From Eremophila alpestris peregrina (taxonomy: Eukaryota > Chordata > Aves > Passeriformes > Alaudidae): a stretch of DNA of 64,000 nucleotides. The stretch covers positions 1,522,750 through 1,586,749 of the forward strand of contig WMCF01000066.1 of NCBI GenBank assembly GCA_009792885.1, given 5' to 3'. Positions within the stretch are counted from its first letter, which is position 1; every line of letters starts with the position of its first letter. The notes under the pieces are model-generated. The model made no database searches, was not told the DNA's origin, and saw nothing but the letters and a program-made list of their open reading frames with translations. This document shows positions 1-15,200 of the stretch, piece after piece. A program made the position numbers and the translations under genes.

Positions 1-2990
1 TGCCAAGGGAACTACATCAATACTTGAAGAGAATCCTTGCCTCGTTCCTCATCCTCCTTAGGCTGGGATTTCCTTGCTGTTAACAAGTGGGACAGAATTT
101 TACCCGTGGTGACAGGCAAACTCGCTGTAATTAGGTTTTAATTGCCATGGGCTTGTAGACAATCTGGGATAATTAGTGGGGCCACAGCTCGGCAGGGATT
201 TGCTTGAAGGATATTTTGACCCTTCAGTCTCATGGGTTCTACTGCTTGGTTTATTGCATCTGAAAATAATAAACGGCATTCAATGAAGCTCCAGCAATAA
301 TAATGCATCCCAAATGTCTGTTTTTGCTGTGCCCCCAAGACAGAATATTAAAAGAGACTGTAAAACTTTGCTTGCCAGGATCTTCTCAGTCCCCAGCAGC
401 TGTGTCCTGCTGGTGATGGTGGATGGGTTTTGGGGTCATGGTCTCCATCCCCAGCATCCCCCAATAGCCCAGGACAACAAAAACAGGACTGGGAGCCTGT
501 AAAAGAGGATAAAAGCCCTTGCAGAGATGCAAATCCAGGATCAGGGATTGGCCAGACCTCTGTGCCAAGAGGTCACAGTGCTGTGGCTCAAGCATCACCA
601 AGGTTTGGGGAAGCAATGGTGATCCCATACCAAGTGTTGGACCCTGGCTGTGTCCATCCCACAGGAATCTCAGGACATCTGATGCATCCATGGAGCATCA
701 CAAGGTACCTGGGTGGCCTTGGATGGACCCAAACATCAGCCACGAGCTCCGTGTGGCCACCACAGCCTCAGCAGACAGCAGGGGCTTAAAGCCCACCAGA
801 AAATGGGAATATATTTGCTGCCAGAGCAGAGTGCCAGGAGCCTTGGCTGGGTTGTTAGTCACTGTTAATGACTACACCCTGCCCTAATATTTGATTTACA
901 GAGGATAAACTGCCAGTTGGATTAATTCAGCATGATGAGCACTGAGTAATTTGGAGAAGAAAAGAGGGGGGGGAAATGCTGGCTGTCTGAGAAATGGATT
1001 TGTAACAAGCTCTGCCATAACTCTCCAGAACTCACAGCAACAGAAGGGTTTGGGGAACACTGCAGCTGCTGCAGTGTAGGACAGCACTGGTGTCCTGCCC
1101 CAGCAGGGCACAGGCACAGGCTGTGCCATCCCTCCCACCACGGCCAAAACACTCCCAGAAGGGTGATGAGGCCACAGCAGGAGCCAGACGAGCAGGAAGG
1201 AGGAAGGGGATGCCCTCAGCCAGGCTCGCAGCATCTGCTGCAGAGGAACAAGAATGCAGCAATTCATGCCCAGCACAAGCTGGCTTTGTCCTGCATCACC
1301 TCAGGCTCACCCTTCCTCAAGCCACAGCCTGGGAATGCCATCTGGCTTTGCAGGCCCAGCCCCAGGACCTTTGAAGGCTTCAGATCTAGCAGAATGCTTC
1401 CCCCTGAGCCCTTCTTTTGGGACAGGCAGAGGCAGTCTCCATCCTGGGCCCCATGCACCTCCCTGCTCTCCAGTGCAGTCTCCCAGGAAAACAATTCATC
1501 CAGCAGGAGCCAGGCAGATGGGCTGTGGAAGATGTGCTGCTTGTCTGTCTGTCACAGCCCTCTGAGAGTCTATTTTCAACACTGAGAGTGTTTTTTCAAT
1601 ATCTGAGGACCTTGGAGACAGGATGTGCTTGTGTGCTGTTTAACCATCTCCATTCCTGGGCTGGCCTGGGTGGAGATGGAAAACTGGGATGTTCCCTCAC
1701 CAAAGGAGACCAAGCTCCCCCTTGGCAGGGAAAATGCTTTGGTATAGAAAAAAGTCATCCCTGTCCCTTAGGAATTTAAAACCTAAGGAAGGGGAGAGCC
1801 ATGGACAGGCAACCCCACTGACCATGTCCAGATCCTAAAGCTCTCCAAATCAACTGGCCTGCTCTGCTCTGCTCTGCTCTGCTCAGGAGGTGGGTAAAGC
1901 TGAAGCAAGAGAGAAAGGCTCCTGCAGCAGCTCACTGCAGCTTTCTTACTATGGATTGCACTTCTGGGCTCCCAAGAATAATTTGGAAAATACCTCTAAC
2001 ATCATCAAGCCCAACTGTTCACCCAGGAAATGGGAATTTCTGCAGAGAAACAAGGGAAGGTGGCTGCATCCAGCTGCTCTGCCTCTCCCTGCTGCTAAAA
2101 GGCAGCAGGGAGCTGCCTGACCTGAATATTTATAACTGGGATGAGCTGAGCAGAGCCCCAGGGCAGCTCCAATGATGCCACTTCACTCCAGCCAGCTCCA
2201 GGCCACACTCTGGCACAGCCAGCAGCCTGGAAAAAATAAATCACATCTGGATTTTCCCCCATCAGCAAAAAAACCCCTCTTGGAGCTCAGGGTGTGGAAA
2301 GGAACAAAGAACTGGGGTAGCAGCAAGATGATTCTTGCAATTACATCCCTGGTTACCGACCAGAAACCAGAGCCCTGTTTGGCACCAAGAACTCATGAAG
2401 TTTTCAGAGGTTGGTGCTCAGTGGAGAACCAATGGCTGGGTGGCTGAGCAAGCTCCCTGCAGACAGAGAAACTGGGTCTTTCACCACAATGGATCACTGA
2501 ATCCAGCTCCTGGCACTTGCCCATCCTGCCACCACCTTAGCAGAAGGAAGAGCACTATTATTTATTTTTGGGGGGCTTTAACCCATAAACCCTCAAGCAG
2601 GCTCTGTCAGCAAGGGGCTGCCCCTGCACACAAGGCTGTTTCAGACACACATGACCAAGGAGCAGCAGAGGGGTGATGGCTCTCAGGCTGGGGATCAGGC
2701 AGCACACAGAGCTTGTCTCCACACAGCCAGACAGGAAGGGTGAGGACTTGGGTTAGTCACTGGAGTTCTCTGGAGCAAGGCACCCCTCCCAGCTCAAGGA
2801 AAGCTGCAATCTCCCAGGGGTAAATGTGTAGGGAACACATGAAGCTTTCTGAGGACAGCAGGGTTTTTTTGGACCTGTCCATCTACCTACCACCCTTTTT
2901 GGGCTGACATCTGGGAAAGGGTGGAAAAGATGGATACACACAGCCACTCCTACCCAAACCCCTCTTGCTCCCTGCATCCCACAGTGCCCA
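1..2990. other. Gene-free flank downstream of DCPS
   Basis: No convincing exon is seen on either strand. The open frames are short, overlap each other in several frames, lack recognisable protein similarity and are not bounded by good splice sites. The stretch holds a (GCTCT) pentamer run at 1861-1884 and otherwise ordinary unique-looking DNA. It lies beyond the 3' end of DCPS (minus strand). In human the next gene past DCPS is ST3GAL4, but no exon of it is recognised here. Confidence 0.6.
1861..1884. repeat. (GCTCT)n microsatellite
   Basis: Four full copies and one partial copy of the pentamer GCTCT stand in a row. It is a short simple repeat in the gene-free flank, with no other feature attached. 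Confidence 0.85.
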
Positions 2991-3022
2991 GCCTGAGGTA
3001 AAATCCAGCACACTCCAAGGGG

Positions 3023-3028
3023 TTTATT
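3023..3028 (-). terminator. DCPS: Polyadenylation signal of DCPS
   Basis: AATAAA on the minus strand (TTTATT on plus) lies about 175 bases beyond the DCPS stop codon. Cleavage is expected 10-30 bases further on, near position 3000. A second A/T-rich stretch around 3160-3180 could act as an alternative site. Confidence 0.6.
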
Positions 3029-3201
3029 CAATCAATGTTTTAATGGACTTGAACAGACAACACAGTTTCCATAGCAAAGGATCATCAGCCCCACCTTGTA
3101 CAAAAACAGAGTTCAAAAACATAAAAGGAACACAACCTTTAAAAAAAGCCCAAAAATGGGTATTTATTTTAAAAAAATTATACAAAAGCACCTCTGCCTC
3201 C

Positions 3202-6200
3202 TCACACTTTTCCTGCCTCCTGGAATTTCTTAAACAGGGGTTCATCAGCCCGCAGGGGGAAGGTGAGAGCCCGTTTCTGGTAGTACATGGAGTCCATGGC
3301 CAGGTTGTCAATGACATCAGCCAGGAGATGGGCTCTCTCCACGGAGCTGCCTGGTGCATCATAGCCCAGGGCAGTGAAATGCACGTGCAGGTGCTGGTAG
3401 GAGGGCTGGTAGTGCAGGTAGATCCTCAGCTGGGAGCCAGGCACACCATAACGCTTCACTATGGCCTCCTGCAGAGGGGAAACAGAGAGCTCAGCACGGG
3501 CAAAACCTTGGAATGGGTGGGAAGGAGCATCCCTGGATGGCAGGAAAGGTGTAGAGAAAGGTAAAAGGGAGTTTGGCTTCCTCACAGCAAGGGAAAGGGG
3601 AGATTTTGGAAGGACAGAGCTCTTCCCCACCCTCCACTTCAGCCTCTGCAGGGACAGAACAAGGCCTCTGGCTGCCCCACTTTGATCTCTCCATGATGGG
3701 ATGTGTTATCCACCCCTATCATTTTCCCTTGCACCCTTATCACTCCAGCTCATTGGAAAAGTACCAGGGATCTGTTACCAGCCAGTGTAATTAAAGCTAT
3801 AAACAGCAACAGCCGACTCCACTGGCTGCAATCCCCTGACTTATCTCTTAATTCATCTCCCCCCTTCCCCAGTGCAATTACTTTCCAAATTCTAAGACAG
3901 TGGAAGAAAGAAGCTACTGCACATCCATCTCCCAAACACACCCTGTGGAAAAACATCAGGCAAGGGATTGGGACGGGGTTGTTAATATGAAGAGTTCACT
4001 GCTAATGGGAAGTACAGAGCATTCCTACAGCACATGGATGTGCCATGATCTGAGGAAGGTGCTGATGGAGAGCAGGAGCCAGAGTGTCCAGGCAGACAGG
4101 GCAACACAGCCCTGTTTCATGACGACTTATCTCCTGAGGAGCAGTCCCCAGGCAGATGCTGTGCCAGAAAACACAAGGAGTGCCCTTGCAGAGGCAGCTG
4201 AGCTCTCCCTGGCCAGGACAGCAGCGTGGGAGCAGCCTGGCACTCACCTTCCCTTCCTGCAGGACGTTCCTCAGCAGCGGGAGGTGCTCGGCCGTGAGGT
4301 CCCGCAGAGATTTGATGTCCCGAGGGTGCACGAGGGCAATCAGGTACAGATCATCCAGCTGCAGAGACACAGCATGGCCATGGAGGGCACACAGAAAAAA
4401 CACATGGAGCAGCAGTGCTTTGCACCTGACACACCATTCACAGCTTCCCAGGCTGTCAGATAGGGACCCTGGTGCCATACAGGGATATTTGTGCTGCACG
4501 GGGTTTCTTGTGCCATACAGGGAGGTTTGTGCCATACAGGGGTACTTGTGCCATACAGGGATTCTTGTGTTTCACAGGGATATTTGTGCCATCCAGGGAT
4601 ATTTGTGTTACACAGGGATATTTGTGTTACACAGGGATATTTGTGTCACACAGGGATATTTGTCCTCAACACGCACACTGGGCTGAATCTCCCAGTATGG
4701 GATGTGCACCTCAAAGCATCATTTCTGGACAAAACTGGGTTTTGTCCAGAAATAACCAGAAGAGAACAGCCTCATCCCAACTCACAAACAGTGGGATCAC
4801 AAATACTTTCTCAGCTTTAGAGGCAGAGGGAGTGACCAGCCCTCTCATACTGTGAGCATCGCGCTCTTCCACCTCCACATCTTCCTGAGCACCTCAGAAA
4901 TGCTTTCTCTGTGTGACTGAGGCTGGAGACCAGGTGCAGGCACCCCCACCCAGATCTGTGGGGTCACTAAATCCCTGCCAGCACCCCCATGCACACCCCG
5001 CAGTGTAGACTGATCTGCAGCACAATCATATGAAGCCATTACCACAAACCACAGCAGCTAAAACTGAAACTGAGAATTTCAGTGATAAGCTCTTTTAACT
5101 TTTCCAGTCTGCAAACAGCTGGCCACTTTTTTTGTTCTATAAATAACCATTTTCAAGACCTAACTGGTCACTGTACAACCCAGGGCAGTTAAAATATGTC
5201 CCTTGAGCAGCTCCCAGACAAATCTTTGGCAGCCCCCAAAGCCCTCAGCATGTTCAATGTTTAACACAACTCAAAGTTGTGGATCATTACACTTTAAAAA
5301 ATCAAAATCCCAGTCTCCACCAGCTCAGTTAGTGACTTTATAATATAAACAGTGAAAAGGAAAGGGTCTGGATATTTGAGATCCAGCAGATCTCTTCAGG
5401 GCTGTGAGAAACCCAGTGCAGCTCTTTGGAAATAGATGCTCATCTCAGGATGCTCTCAGGACCCTTTACACAGGGCTCCTGAAGCACAGAGCTGTTCCTG
5501 CACCCAGGCAGCACAGCCCTGCTCATGCTTCCATTTGATTCCCATGCACAGCTCCAGGAAAAGATGGTGTATCAGCTTGTGCTCTTTGGCTCCAGGCTGG
5601 CTGGTGAGAGGAAAAGCAAACAGCTCTTCTCCTTAGAACAACATCTGCACGTTGCTGTTTGAAACAAATAAGCCTGTTGCTAAAAAAGCCTGGAATGATG
5701 TCATGCCTTCAGGCAACGCCTCAGGGCTCCTGCAGATTTGAAACCAACTCAAAATTTGTGGAAGAAAAAAAAAAAAAAACACACCCCAAAAAAAAGAAAA
5801 TACAGCCCAAGAAACCAACTCAAACCATTATCAAGGTTGGGCAGCAGCACCCAGAAGGCTGAAGGCCAGCAGATTTCACAATGCTAATGAGAAATTTCCC
5901 CCCCCATCCATTAGTCTGAAATAACTGCAGGTGAATTCACAGGATCTGTGGGCCATGAACTTTTAAAGGTGTGAGGCCACAGTGCTGAAAGGACTTCTGA
6001 GGGCAGGCTCAGAGAGTCCTGCTGAAAGCTGCATCTCACTTCCCTGACTTCATTCAGCAGCCTTGCCCATCAGGTGGGATGTGGCAGAAGGAACTGGTGT
6101 TCCTGGGGCTGTCAGGATCAGCTCTGGCTCAGTGCCACCCACAGCCAAGAAGAAATTCCTTGGCTCAAAGGCAACCTGGATGCTGTCTTGCCTGCCTGAG

Positions 6201-9200
6201 AAGGAGAGCAGCAGTGCAAAGGGCCTGGAGAGCTCCAGGGATGACTGGGGTGCAGACAGCAGGCCAGCAGTTGTGGAGAAATCCAGAACATCCTGTTCAG
6301 CACTCTAAGAGGCAATGGGAACATGGGGAAACCTCCTCTAAGGACAAATCCTACCACTGAGGCACTTCCTGACCATGCCAGCTGGGAGATGTGGACGCAG
6401 CAAGTCTCTAGAGAAAGCCAAAGCACAAATTTTAGCCCAATCCAGATGTGAGTTGCAAAGCTTGGTTGCAGCACACCAGGATTTCCACCAAGGCTTTGCT
6501 CACAGCCAGGAAAGGGATAACATGTTGCATGTTTTAGGATCCCTAAATATTGCCCCACTAGGAGGGCACTGAACAGGGCACATCCTACAAGCTGGACATG
6601 TATCCCCTGTGCTGCAAAATCTCATCAGGAAGAAGGTTGTGCTTCTGGTGACCCAAGTGGAAATTTGAGCTTAGTTACCTACCCCATCACCACTCGAGAG
6701 GGGATTTTTGGGGTAAGTGATGTGCAAGGAATTCACAGGGAGCAGACACCACCCTGCAGGGACTCCCAGAGACAACTCAGCTCTGCACCACAAACAGCTG
6801 CTCCCTGCACAGACACACAGGATGGAGCTGCCCACCAGCAACCTTGTGTTCCCATTTTTTTCGAGTTTTAATTTCCATTTCTAAGTCTTAATCATACAGC
6901 AACTCTCCCCACGTGGCCCTTGCAGAAGCATATGAGGATCAGAAACACAATGGGAACTTTTTTGATGTTACCAACTTCAAGGGAGGGTGAGTGTATGGAG
7001 TTTCACCTCCCCAAATTTTAAGCATGAAAGGGAGCCAGAACCCAAGGAATTATTCTCAATTTAGGATTACAGCCTGGTTTTAAAAATCACTTTCACCAAG
7101 TGGCCACTCCCACAAGGGGTAAAGCAGCTGCTCATCAGCCAAGAACCATCTGTTTAACACTGTGGAGGAGAGTTAATTGCAGCAACCAAAGGACAACACA
7201 GCTGCCTGGTTTGCACCTCAAGTCAAGGCTTGCAATAAAAAAAAAAGCCAAAAAAAAAAAGCCCAGACAAGTTCAGCAGAACAAATACACAGGATTTTGG
7301 TTTGAACACATCCTGACTACATTTGGGCTGATATGGCCAAGTGAAAGTGAACCTCATAAATACATCTCAGCAGCAGAGAGAACAGCATGGAGCATCCCTA
7401 ATCAGCTTGTGCTAAAAGACCCTGGCAATGTCATCACTAACAACAGTGTGCACAGAAACCTACTCAGACTCTCTCAGGGTGCTCTTAGCAGCCTGAAAGT
7501 GGACATTTCCTCCATCAGACAGGCAGCATTAGACAAGCAAACCAACCTGGTTTTGATTCCACTTTAAATCTGGAACCAGAACAAAGCCAGTGGAAGGATC
7601 TGGGTTTTCATGGACGATTCGATCAGCCTCAGCTTTCTTCTCCAGGATATTATACACCCACTGAAAGAGAAATATGTGATTTATAAACCAGCAGAGAAGA
7701 AAAAAACCAACATCTCAGGTGCATGGATTACTGCAACTAGAATATATTTTAAAAACCCCCAATTTTATTTTAAGATGACCAAATAATTTGTTATTAATTA
7801 GCCATAAAACACTTCATCAACCAATAAACTCCAGAATATTATGATCACTTCAGTAAAAAGCAATGAAACCCAGCTCTTGTGGGGCTTAGCACACACCTCT
7901 TGCAGCACCATGGGGCTGATTATATCTTTTTTACCCTGCAAGCTACAGCAAAATCTTTACAACCAGGTCTGGGAAGGGAACTTGGCTGATTTTTATATTC
8001 AAAGAGGAAGGAGCAGAGTTGGATGTGGCTCTAGCTGCTGGCAGCTCTCTGTTTTTTTGGGCAATGCATGTCTCTTGGCTCCCTGGCTGATTAGAAAACA
8101 GCTCACCACTCTTCTTCTTCCATACTTAAGGTTCCAGCCTCCAGCCTGCCTGAAATCCCTGCTCTGGTTATCCCCCTGTGCTCCTCCTGCAAGGCAAAGC
8201 ACCATTCAGAGAAGAGTTATGGAAATGGAAGACACCAGGGATAAGTGATAGAGTAAGACCAGAGAAAAGTGTCTTTGCTCTCCCTGGCTCCCAGCCTCAG
8301 CTCCAACATCCTTTTCACATTTTCAAAATGCATGTTATGCTCTAGCTTAAGCCTAGCTTAAGTAATGAACTGGCAAGAGAGTCCTCAGCCAGGTCTCTGG
8401 AAGGTGGTAACACAAGGCAGCAGGAAACTGCTAAAGCTTGGAGCTGAAAATGTTTGGAAACATCATTTTCCCCATCAAATATAGGTCTGAAACATTCTGG
8501 CTGCCCCAGGTGGATAGGGAAGGTGTAGCCAGTTTCACAAATACACCAAATTAACTGGGCTGGCAGTGCTGTGCACACCAGACACTTTGGGGAAAATCCA
8601 TCAAGTTTAATTAATCTAATCAACACTTAGGATTTCTGCAAACTGACCTGATTACATCTGGAGGGAAAAAATACTTCTCATCCCTTGATCTGGGATTTTT
8701 TGCTTAAATTGCTATCTTTTGTCCTTAGAGATTAGATTTTTCAAGTGATTCCCAAAAGCATGGCACAAGCTTCCTCTGTTCCATAACCCCAAGAGGGGTG
8801 CAGGGGGAAGCTCAGCAGAAAATGGACATTTGCCTTTTGTTGGGGTTTTTCTGCCTGCTCTGATCACAAGTGCCAAGCTATCAGTGCCCTAAATAAGCTC
8901 AGTGATCAGATGAGCTGAATTTTAAACCCAAGGCTGCCTCGTGATGGGCAGGCCCTTGGCTGACTGCTCCTGCTGCTCCCAGCACAAGCCCAGCAAGCAG
9001 AACACATGTGCAGGGACTGGCACCACAATGAAACCATTATCCTGAAAGCATCCACACTTTGTATCCTCCAGCAGCAAACACAGGGGCCTCTGTAGTGCCC
9101 TGGTATTTATGTCACCCCTCACATTTCCCCTTCCACTTGGCAAAACCAGTTGGATAAAGACAAGGAACAGCATTATTAAATCCCAGAGGTCAAGGACTGA

Positions 9201-12200
9201 CCATGCTGACCATGATTTCTCAGCAGATGTTCCTGATGGTCACCAGGAATACATTTCCATGAACTGAAACCAGCTCACAAGCATTTGGGGGAAGAAGCAG
9301 AGTGAGAGCTCAAGTACTTCCTGAAGGCAGCTGCTACACCAAGAAACATAAAAAATTTGTGAGCAAAAGCACAGAGAAAAAATTCCATGAAGGCTGTGGC
9401 CAGCTGGAAACACACATTTGCCTTTCCAGTTAATAAATGCTGCAGTTTAAGGCAGCAGGAAAGACGGGGTAAGGGGAGGGGGGCATCCAAGGCTCCTGGT
9501 TAGTTTTGGGGAGTTATTTTTAATGGAGAGCCTCAGCAGCCCCAGGATTTGGATTCCCCCTTCTGCAAAAGCTGGCATGAACTGATCCCTACAGACTTTT
9601 ATTCCTTTGGTCTCTAAAGGAGAAAGACAGGGCAAGAAACAATCAAAAAGGATAAAGCCAAGGAAAAAGCTGGGGCTGCCTGGTACTAAAGTAGCACACT
9701 AAAAGTAACAGTTTCACCACATAAAATATGGACTGAGCGGCTGAATGGCAGGAGGAGTGAGTTGTGGTGCAGGAATCCAAGCACAATCTGTGCCTTTCCA
9801 TTTCCACAACAACCCAGAGTCTCCTAAGCAGCCCAGTGAACAGCACCAACACCCAGGAAGCCAACCTTAGAAAGGAGAAAAAAAAAACCTCAAGAGTTTC
9901 TCCAGAAATCTTGGGAAAGACAACTTGAAGTACAGCCCCAAGGCAAACACTTTTCTGCAAAGATGGAAAGGGATGTCCCAGCCAACCAAATAAGAGAGGA
10001 CAGCACCATGGAGCTGACACAGGGAGATGGGGCAGAGCACTCCCAGCTCTCCAGCCTGGCCTTCAGAGAAGCCTTCTGACAGTGTTTTGAGAGGAGACCA
10101 AAGCATGTGTGCCTGCAGGAGAGGGCGTGGCAGCCATACCTGGATGCTGAAGCTCTGGGACTGGATGAAGGGCAGGGTTATGTTCCTGTAATCCTCCCAG
10201 GTTTCACGGATGAGGTGCACTTCCTGCCGGAGGTATTTCTGGATGTGCTTCTCCGTGGCAGGGTACACCACCGTGGCTTTGATCTCTAGGAACAAACACG
10301 GTGACTGAGTTACCACCCACATTGCTTCCTTCAGTCCCCACTAAATCTGGCTTCCCTTCCAAAAATTGCCACATTCAGACATTTTGAAGAGAGGTGAGGG
10401 AGAAGGGACATGGAAAGCAAACAAGTGCTTGAACCTCCTGCACTGCTGCTGCTTTTCTGGAGAAAGAAAAAGCCAAGAGCACAGCCAGGACTTGTCTTTC
10501 CAGTTCAGGTGGAGGAGTTTGCTGTCTGAGTTTTTCCACACTTGCTCTTTCACGCCTATTAGCAACATGAGGGCAGAGGTGGGGCTCCCAGAGCAGTGTT
10601 TATGTGCAGTCAACAAGCAGGACAGAAACATGACCCTGGGGACAGAGACACATCTTCTTCATACCTAAATCCAAAGCTCACAGGACGCACCCAGCAACTT
10701 CATCCAGCCACAAAGCCAGATGAACTCCAAGGAACAGCTTCTTCCCAGAGCTCAGTCAGAGTGCTTGGCCTTGAGCCCCAAGTACAGGAGGCAAAGAAGT
10801 CAAGGGCACAGGACAGATCCAGAGCAAGCAATGTGAGCTGACAGATCAACACAGCTCAGGATGAGCCAAGGGAAGAGGGCTGAGTGACCCTCTGCCCACA
10901 AAAAGCATTTCGTTATTTACCCTGGCAAAAAGAACACATTTTCTGTTTGCCTCAAGATTAGAACCTTGCTGTGCAATTTCTGTGGCATTAAACAGGATGC
11001 AAGTGCTCACCCTGTCAACCTGGCAGCTGTGATGTCAGCAGCAGTAAATCCTACCCACAGGGCTTAAAACACACAGAAAACATCCGTCTTTGGACAAGAT
11101 TGGATGTGTGATACAGAGCCTGTCACAGCTCCAAGGTGCTCTAAGGGCACAGGAGTGTCTCCGCCTTCCCAGGTGACAAAGAGCTGCTACAAACTCCAGT
11201 GCAGGAAGGAGGAAAGCCCTGTGAGCCTGGGCAAACCCCACACAGACCAGAGTGAGGTGAGTGACCGGGCACTGTGAACACTGCGCTCTGTGCTCAGGGT
11301 CTGCCACAGAAAACCATGGGCTGCACAGGACACCAAAGTTGTGCTTCATGCCTTAAGTACATATACAGGCTATCAAGGCACTGAATATAAACACCTATTT
11401 GTTCCCAGAGCCAGGGTTTAGGATGGTTTGAGTCTTTTTTAGTTTTCTGCTTTCTGTTTTTTTAAGGTCAGCACTGCGAAATCTGAGAGACTCTGCCTTT
11501 TCATTCCATGCCAAACTCAGCTTAATGAAATCCACAGGAAAATGCTGGTAACATGAAATATGAAAATGCAAACCACAAGGGCAGTCTGGTCTGATTCCCA
11601 CCATACACATGTTCAAACAAGGTTGTTTTCCAGGACTCAATTAGCACTTCTAGCAGGATGATGTAATACCAAAGAAAAAAAGACAAGGCTGTAGCTCTCC
11701 TCACTTAAAAAGATCAGCAAAGCACAAGGGAAAAAACAAAAAAGGCAAAGGATAAAATACCACAGCCAGCCTCAGGCTGAAGCTTTCACAATTTGATTCT
11801 ATACCCCAAAAATAGAGCAAGAACTGCAGCAGAGGCCCCTCAGTGCTGGGTAGTGATAACTACGGTGTGTGGGGGTGCAGGGGACCCATAATGGCTTCCC
11901 TGGCACCTCCCCAGTTTGGGGGTGGCTGCTCATGGTGGGGAGAGAACTCAGGGTGCTTTAAATGAGAGATCATAGAACTCCTTAATGTGCAGCTGCAGCT
12001 GAGCAGATGTTTGGAAGAGGAGGCAGGGGAAAGGCTGTGGTTCGCTTGTGATTATTTCCCTTCTAAAAGTCTCATCAACCCCAAAGTGCCCCAGTGATGC
12101 TAATTAGCATCAATCACTGCAGTCAGAGAGGCTGTTTGATACCTGCTCAGAGCCTGACAGTCCTTAGGAGCCACACACAGGATGCAAAGTCCCAGCTGAG

Positions 12201-15200
12201 CCCAGGCTGGGCTGCAGGAAACATCCACAGCGAGACCAGGCTCGCCCCAAACCCCTTCCAGTACTGGCACATGGCCACACTCCAGTTTCTAAGTCTGCTC
12301 CTGGCAGGCTCCATGTGCACCAGAGCAGCACGTAGGCTGTGGGGCACCCAAAACCTGCCCTGGCCTGGAAATGGCAGTAGGGAACTGCTGGACACGTGAT
12401 GTGGGTTTCTAAGCTGGCTGAAGCATCAGGGATTGTCTCTGCTCACATCTGAATCACATCAGCCTGTTCCTGAATGCCGGCCCGGGGCCACCACGGAGCA
12501 GCTGTGGTTTATTCTGGAAGACAGGACTGACCAGCAACTAACTGCAGGTTATAAAAAGCCAGGAGGTTTAATTGAAGGAACCTGGATGAGCAGAGAACTG
12601 CCCAGGCTGGTCACTCTACACCATGCATTTGAGGGGAAACACCACAGTGCTGGGAAACTGCACAGGAGAAAAGGAGGCTCAGATTGACCAAGCACACACT
12701 TCTACCCTCTCCTGCTAAAACCAAGAGAGGAAAACACAACCCAAGACAAAAGGAAAATCAGAACAGCATTTGGGGAACTTAAGGGAAAAAGGGCTGAAGG
12801 CAGCTGTTGTCAGGACAATGAAATATGAGCAGAGAGAGCTCATGCAGGTAGGAAAGGGCACATGGAGCTCACTAACGATGCCTCACCCCTTTCTGTGCCA
12901 CACTGTCCCCAGGCTCTGCCAAAATCCCCCTCCAGCTCAGCACATCAGTGAGGAGAGGCCTCAACCTCTCTTCCCCCATCCCACTGCAGAATTAAAACCG
13001 ACTGCCAGCCTGTTTCAGACAGATTTAACCCTGCCAGGGAGCCAGAAGGAGCCACACAGGGCAGGCACAACCCACTTCTCCTTTTGGGCAAGGGTGCTTT
13101 TTCTTCTCTTTGCTAGCAGGAAGCAGAGCTTTCTAATAAACTCCCTAATCAACCTGACCATCAGGTGCAGGACGGTGCCAAGTCCAGGAAACAACAGGCA
13201 GGTCAACATTTGCACTCTTGCAGGTTTTCTTTTTCTCTACAAGCCTTGTTACTGCTGCACCCAGCTCTGAGCTGTCTTCCCATCACCAGGTAGGAAGACA
13301 GCACCTTGGATGCAGCCCTAAGTAAATAAACAATGCCCTAAGTTAATATATAACACACAACCTCTCCTGCTGCATGAACAGTCTCTTTGGTTTTTATGAT
13401 CACAACTGCATGAGGGTCACATGGGAACAGTAGACTCCAACCCAGCCCCAGCCAGGTATGCCCATGGCTTTGTCCCATACAGCTGGGGCACTTTAGTGAG
13501 TGAATTAAAGCTGTAAAGGATAAAGCCTGCAAGAGCTCACAGTTTCCAAGGCCAGCACATGCCAGGGCAAGCCAAGCAAAGGCTGCCTGGCCCCTGCAGC
13601 TCATGCCAGAAAGACCTGGGGGCTCAGTAGATTTTAGCTGTAACAGGCACTGCAAAGAAGAAAGCTGTAGTTTACCACCCCTGTAAAACACAGAGCAAAG
13701 CACAGTGACACCTCCCACTACCCTCCAAACCACCCCACACACTCCCACAGCTTCAGGCTCGAGCTTTTTATTTAAGTGTAAATGCAAGAAGTTTCCTTGG
13801 CTGGGCAAACCCTAGAGGCAGCCAAAGCATGAAAATGCAGGGAGAAGAACCAGCCTTCCCATTGAAGCTCCTGCAAGTTTCTCCAGCTCTTCAGTGCCTG
13901 AAACCAGACCCTTTTTAGGATGTGGACTGCTTCCTGCATGACTCAAAACTTTCCTTCCACACTCTCCCATTTTTCCCACAATTTCTCCTACCCGTGTTGG
14001 AGCACTGGACTCAGAGCTTCTCCCATTGTGCTTGTTTTAAGATGTTTTTAATAAGCTTCAGCCTGCAGCCAGGGAGCAAAGGCTCCTTAGAGGACTGATA
14101 AGAGCTCTTAAATCACAACAGCATAACTTTGGAGAAGCACAGTCCTGCAGCAGCCAGGCACAAAGAGGTTTTATCGCAAACATGAAGCTCTCCTTGGTAA
14201 ATGGGTGTGAGGAATTAGATGTTATCAGGGAACGTGCACATTGAACCATCTGGCTTTTTGCAATCAACCTTTTGCAGTAGGCAAATGTTTCCCTTTCTAT
14301 GAAATCAGCCCTTGCTCTCCCTGCAGGGGAAAGCCAAGGCTGGGGGTTCCTCTCACATCAAGGGTTAAGCTGCCTCTTAAATCAAAGCAACATCCAGAAA
14401 GTGGCCTTAAAATAAGTAGCAGCACAGTCACATCAACTCTGAGAGACTACTCCACACGAATTCACCAAGTCCCTCTCCTCACTCCAGGGGTTTGGACTGC
14501 CCTTCAGACAAACTCTGACCATTACTGGTTATGTTATTTCCCATTTTAGCCTTGACACGTGCAGTAAAATCAATGAGATGAGCAAGACTCATCTGGTGCT
14601 ACCTTCACACTGGTGTGCTCCCAGACCTAAAAATCTCATCAGAGTGAAATTCATCTTCCCTGAGTGAATTCCGAGGTCAGAGGGGAGTCATGTGCTCAAG
14701 TAACATGCTTTGGTCTCCCTTTCCCTTTTGTTTAGACTCCCCTACTCTATGTCACCATACAAACAAGTCATCATTGTGCTGGTTTGACTGCACAGAGGGA
14801 GCAGCACCCAACTCTCTTCAACACAGAGGTGGGGAAAGAGTGAAGGAAGTGTCCACTTCCAGCTGAATGAAGAGCCCCAGGTATGTGAGACTACAGAGGC
14901 AGCATTGAGAAACAGGCTCTGGAGGCAGCTCCTCACAGCGTCAGCACGAGTCACACCCACAGTCACCACTTCCCCTGTCTCGAGGTCTGTCTTACCTCAG
15001 AATGCAAGATACTGAGCATGGCAGGGCTCAGCTGTGAAATCCCCCAGGTGAATTCCTTCATCACACAACACAGGACTGTTCCATGAAACTGCTTAATGCC
15101 AAAGTCTGGCCTTTTCTATAAAATATTTTACTTTATCTTGTACCAAGTGTAAACTTGCAAGGACCAGGAGATAAAACCCTGTAACTCTAACCCTGCGGCT

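Noticed and set aside
4156..4855. Open frames with hexapeptide-like repeats (GYLCYTGIFV type)
   Set aside because: They are translations of the 19-bp minisatellite in all three frames.
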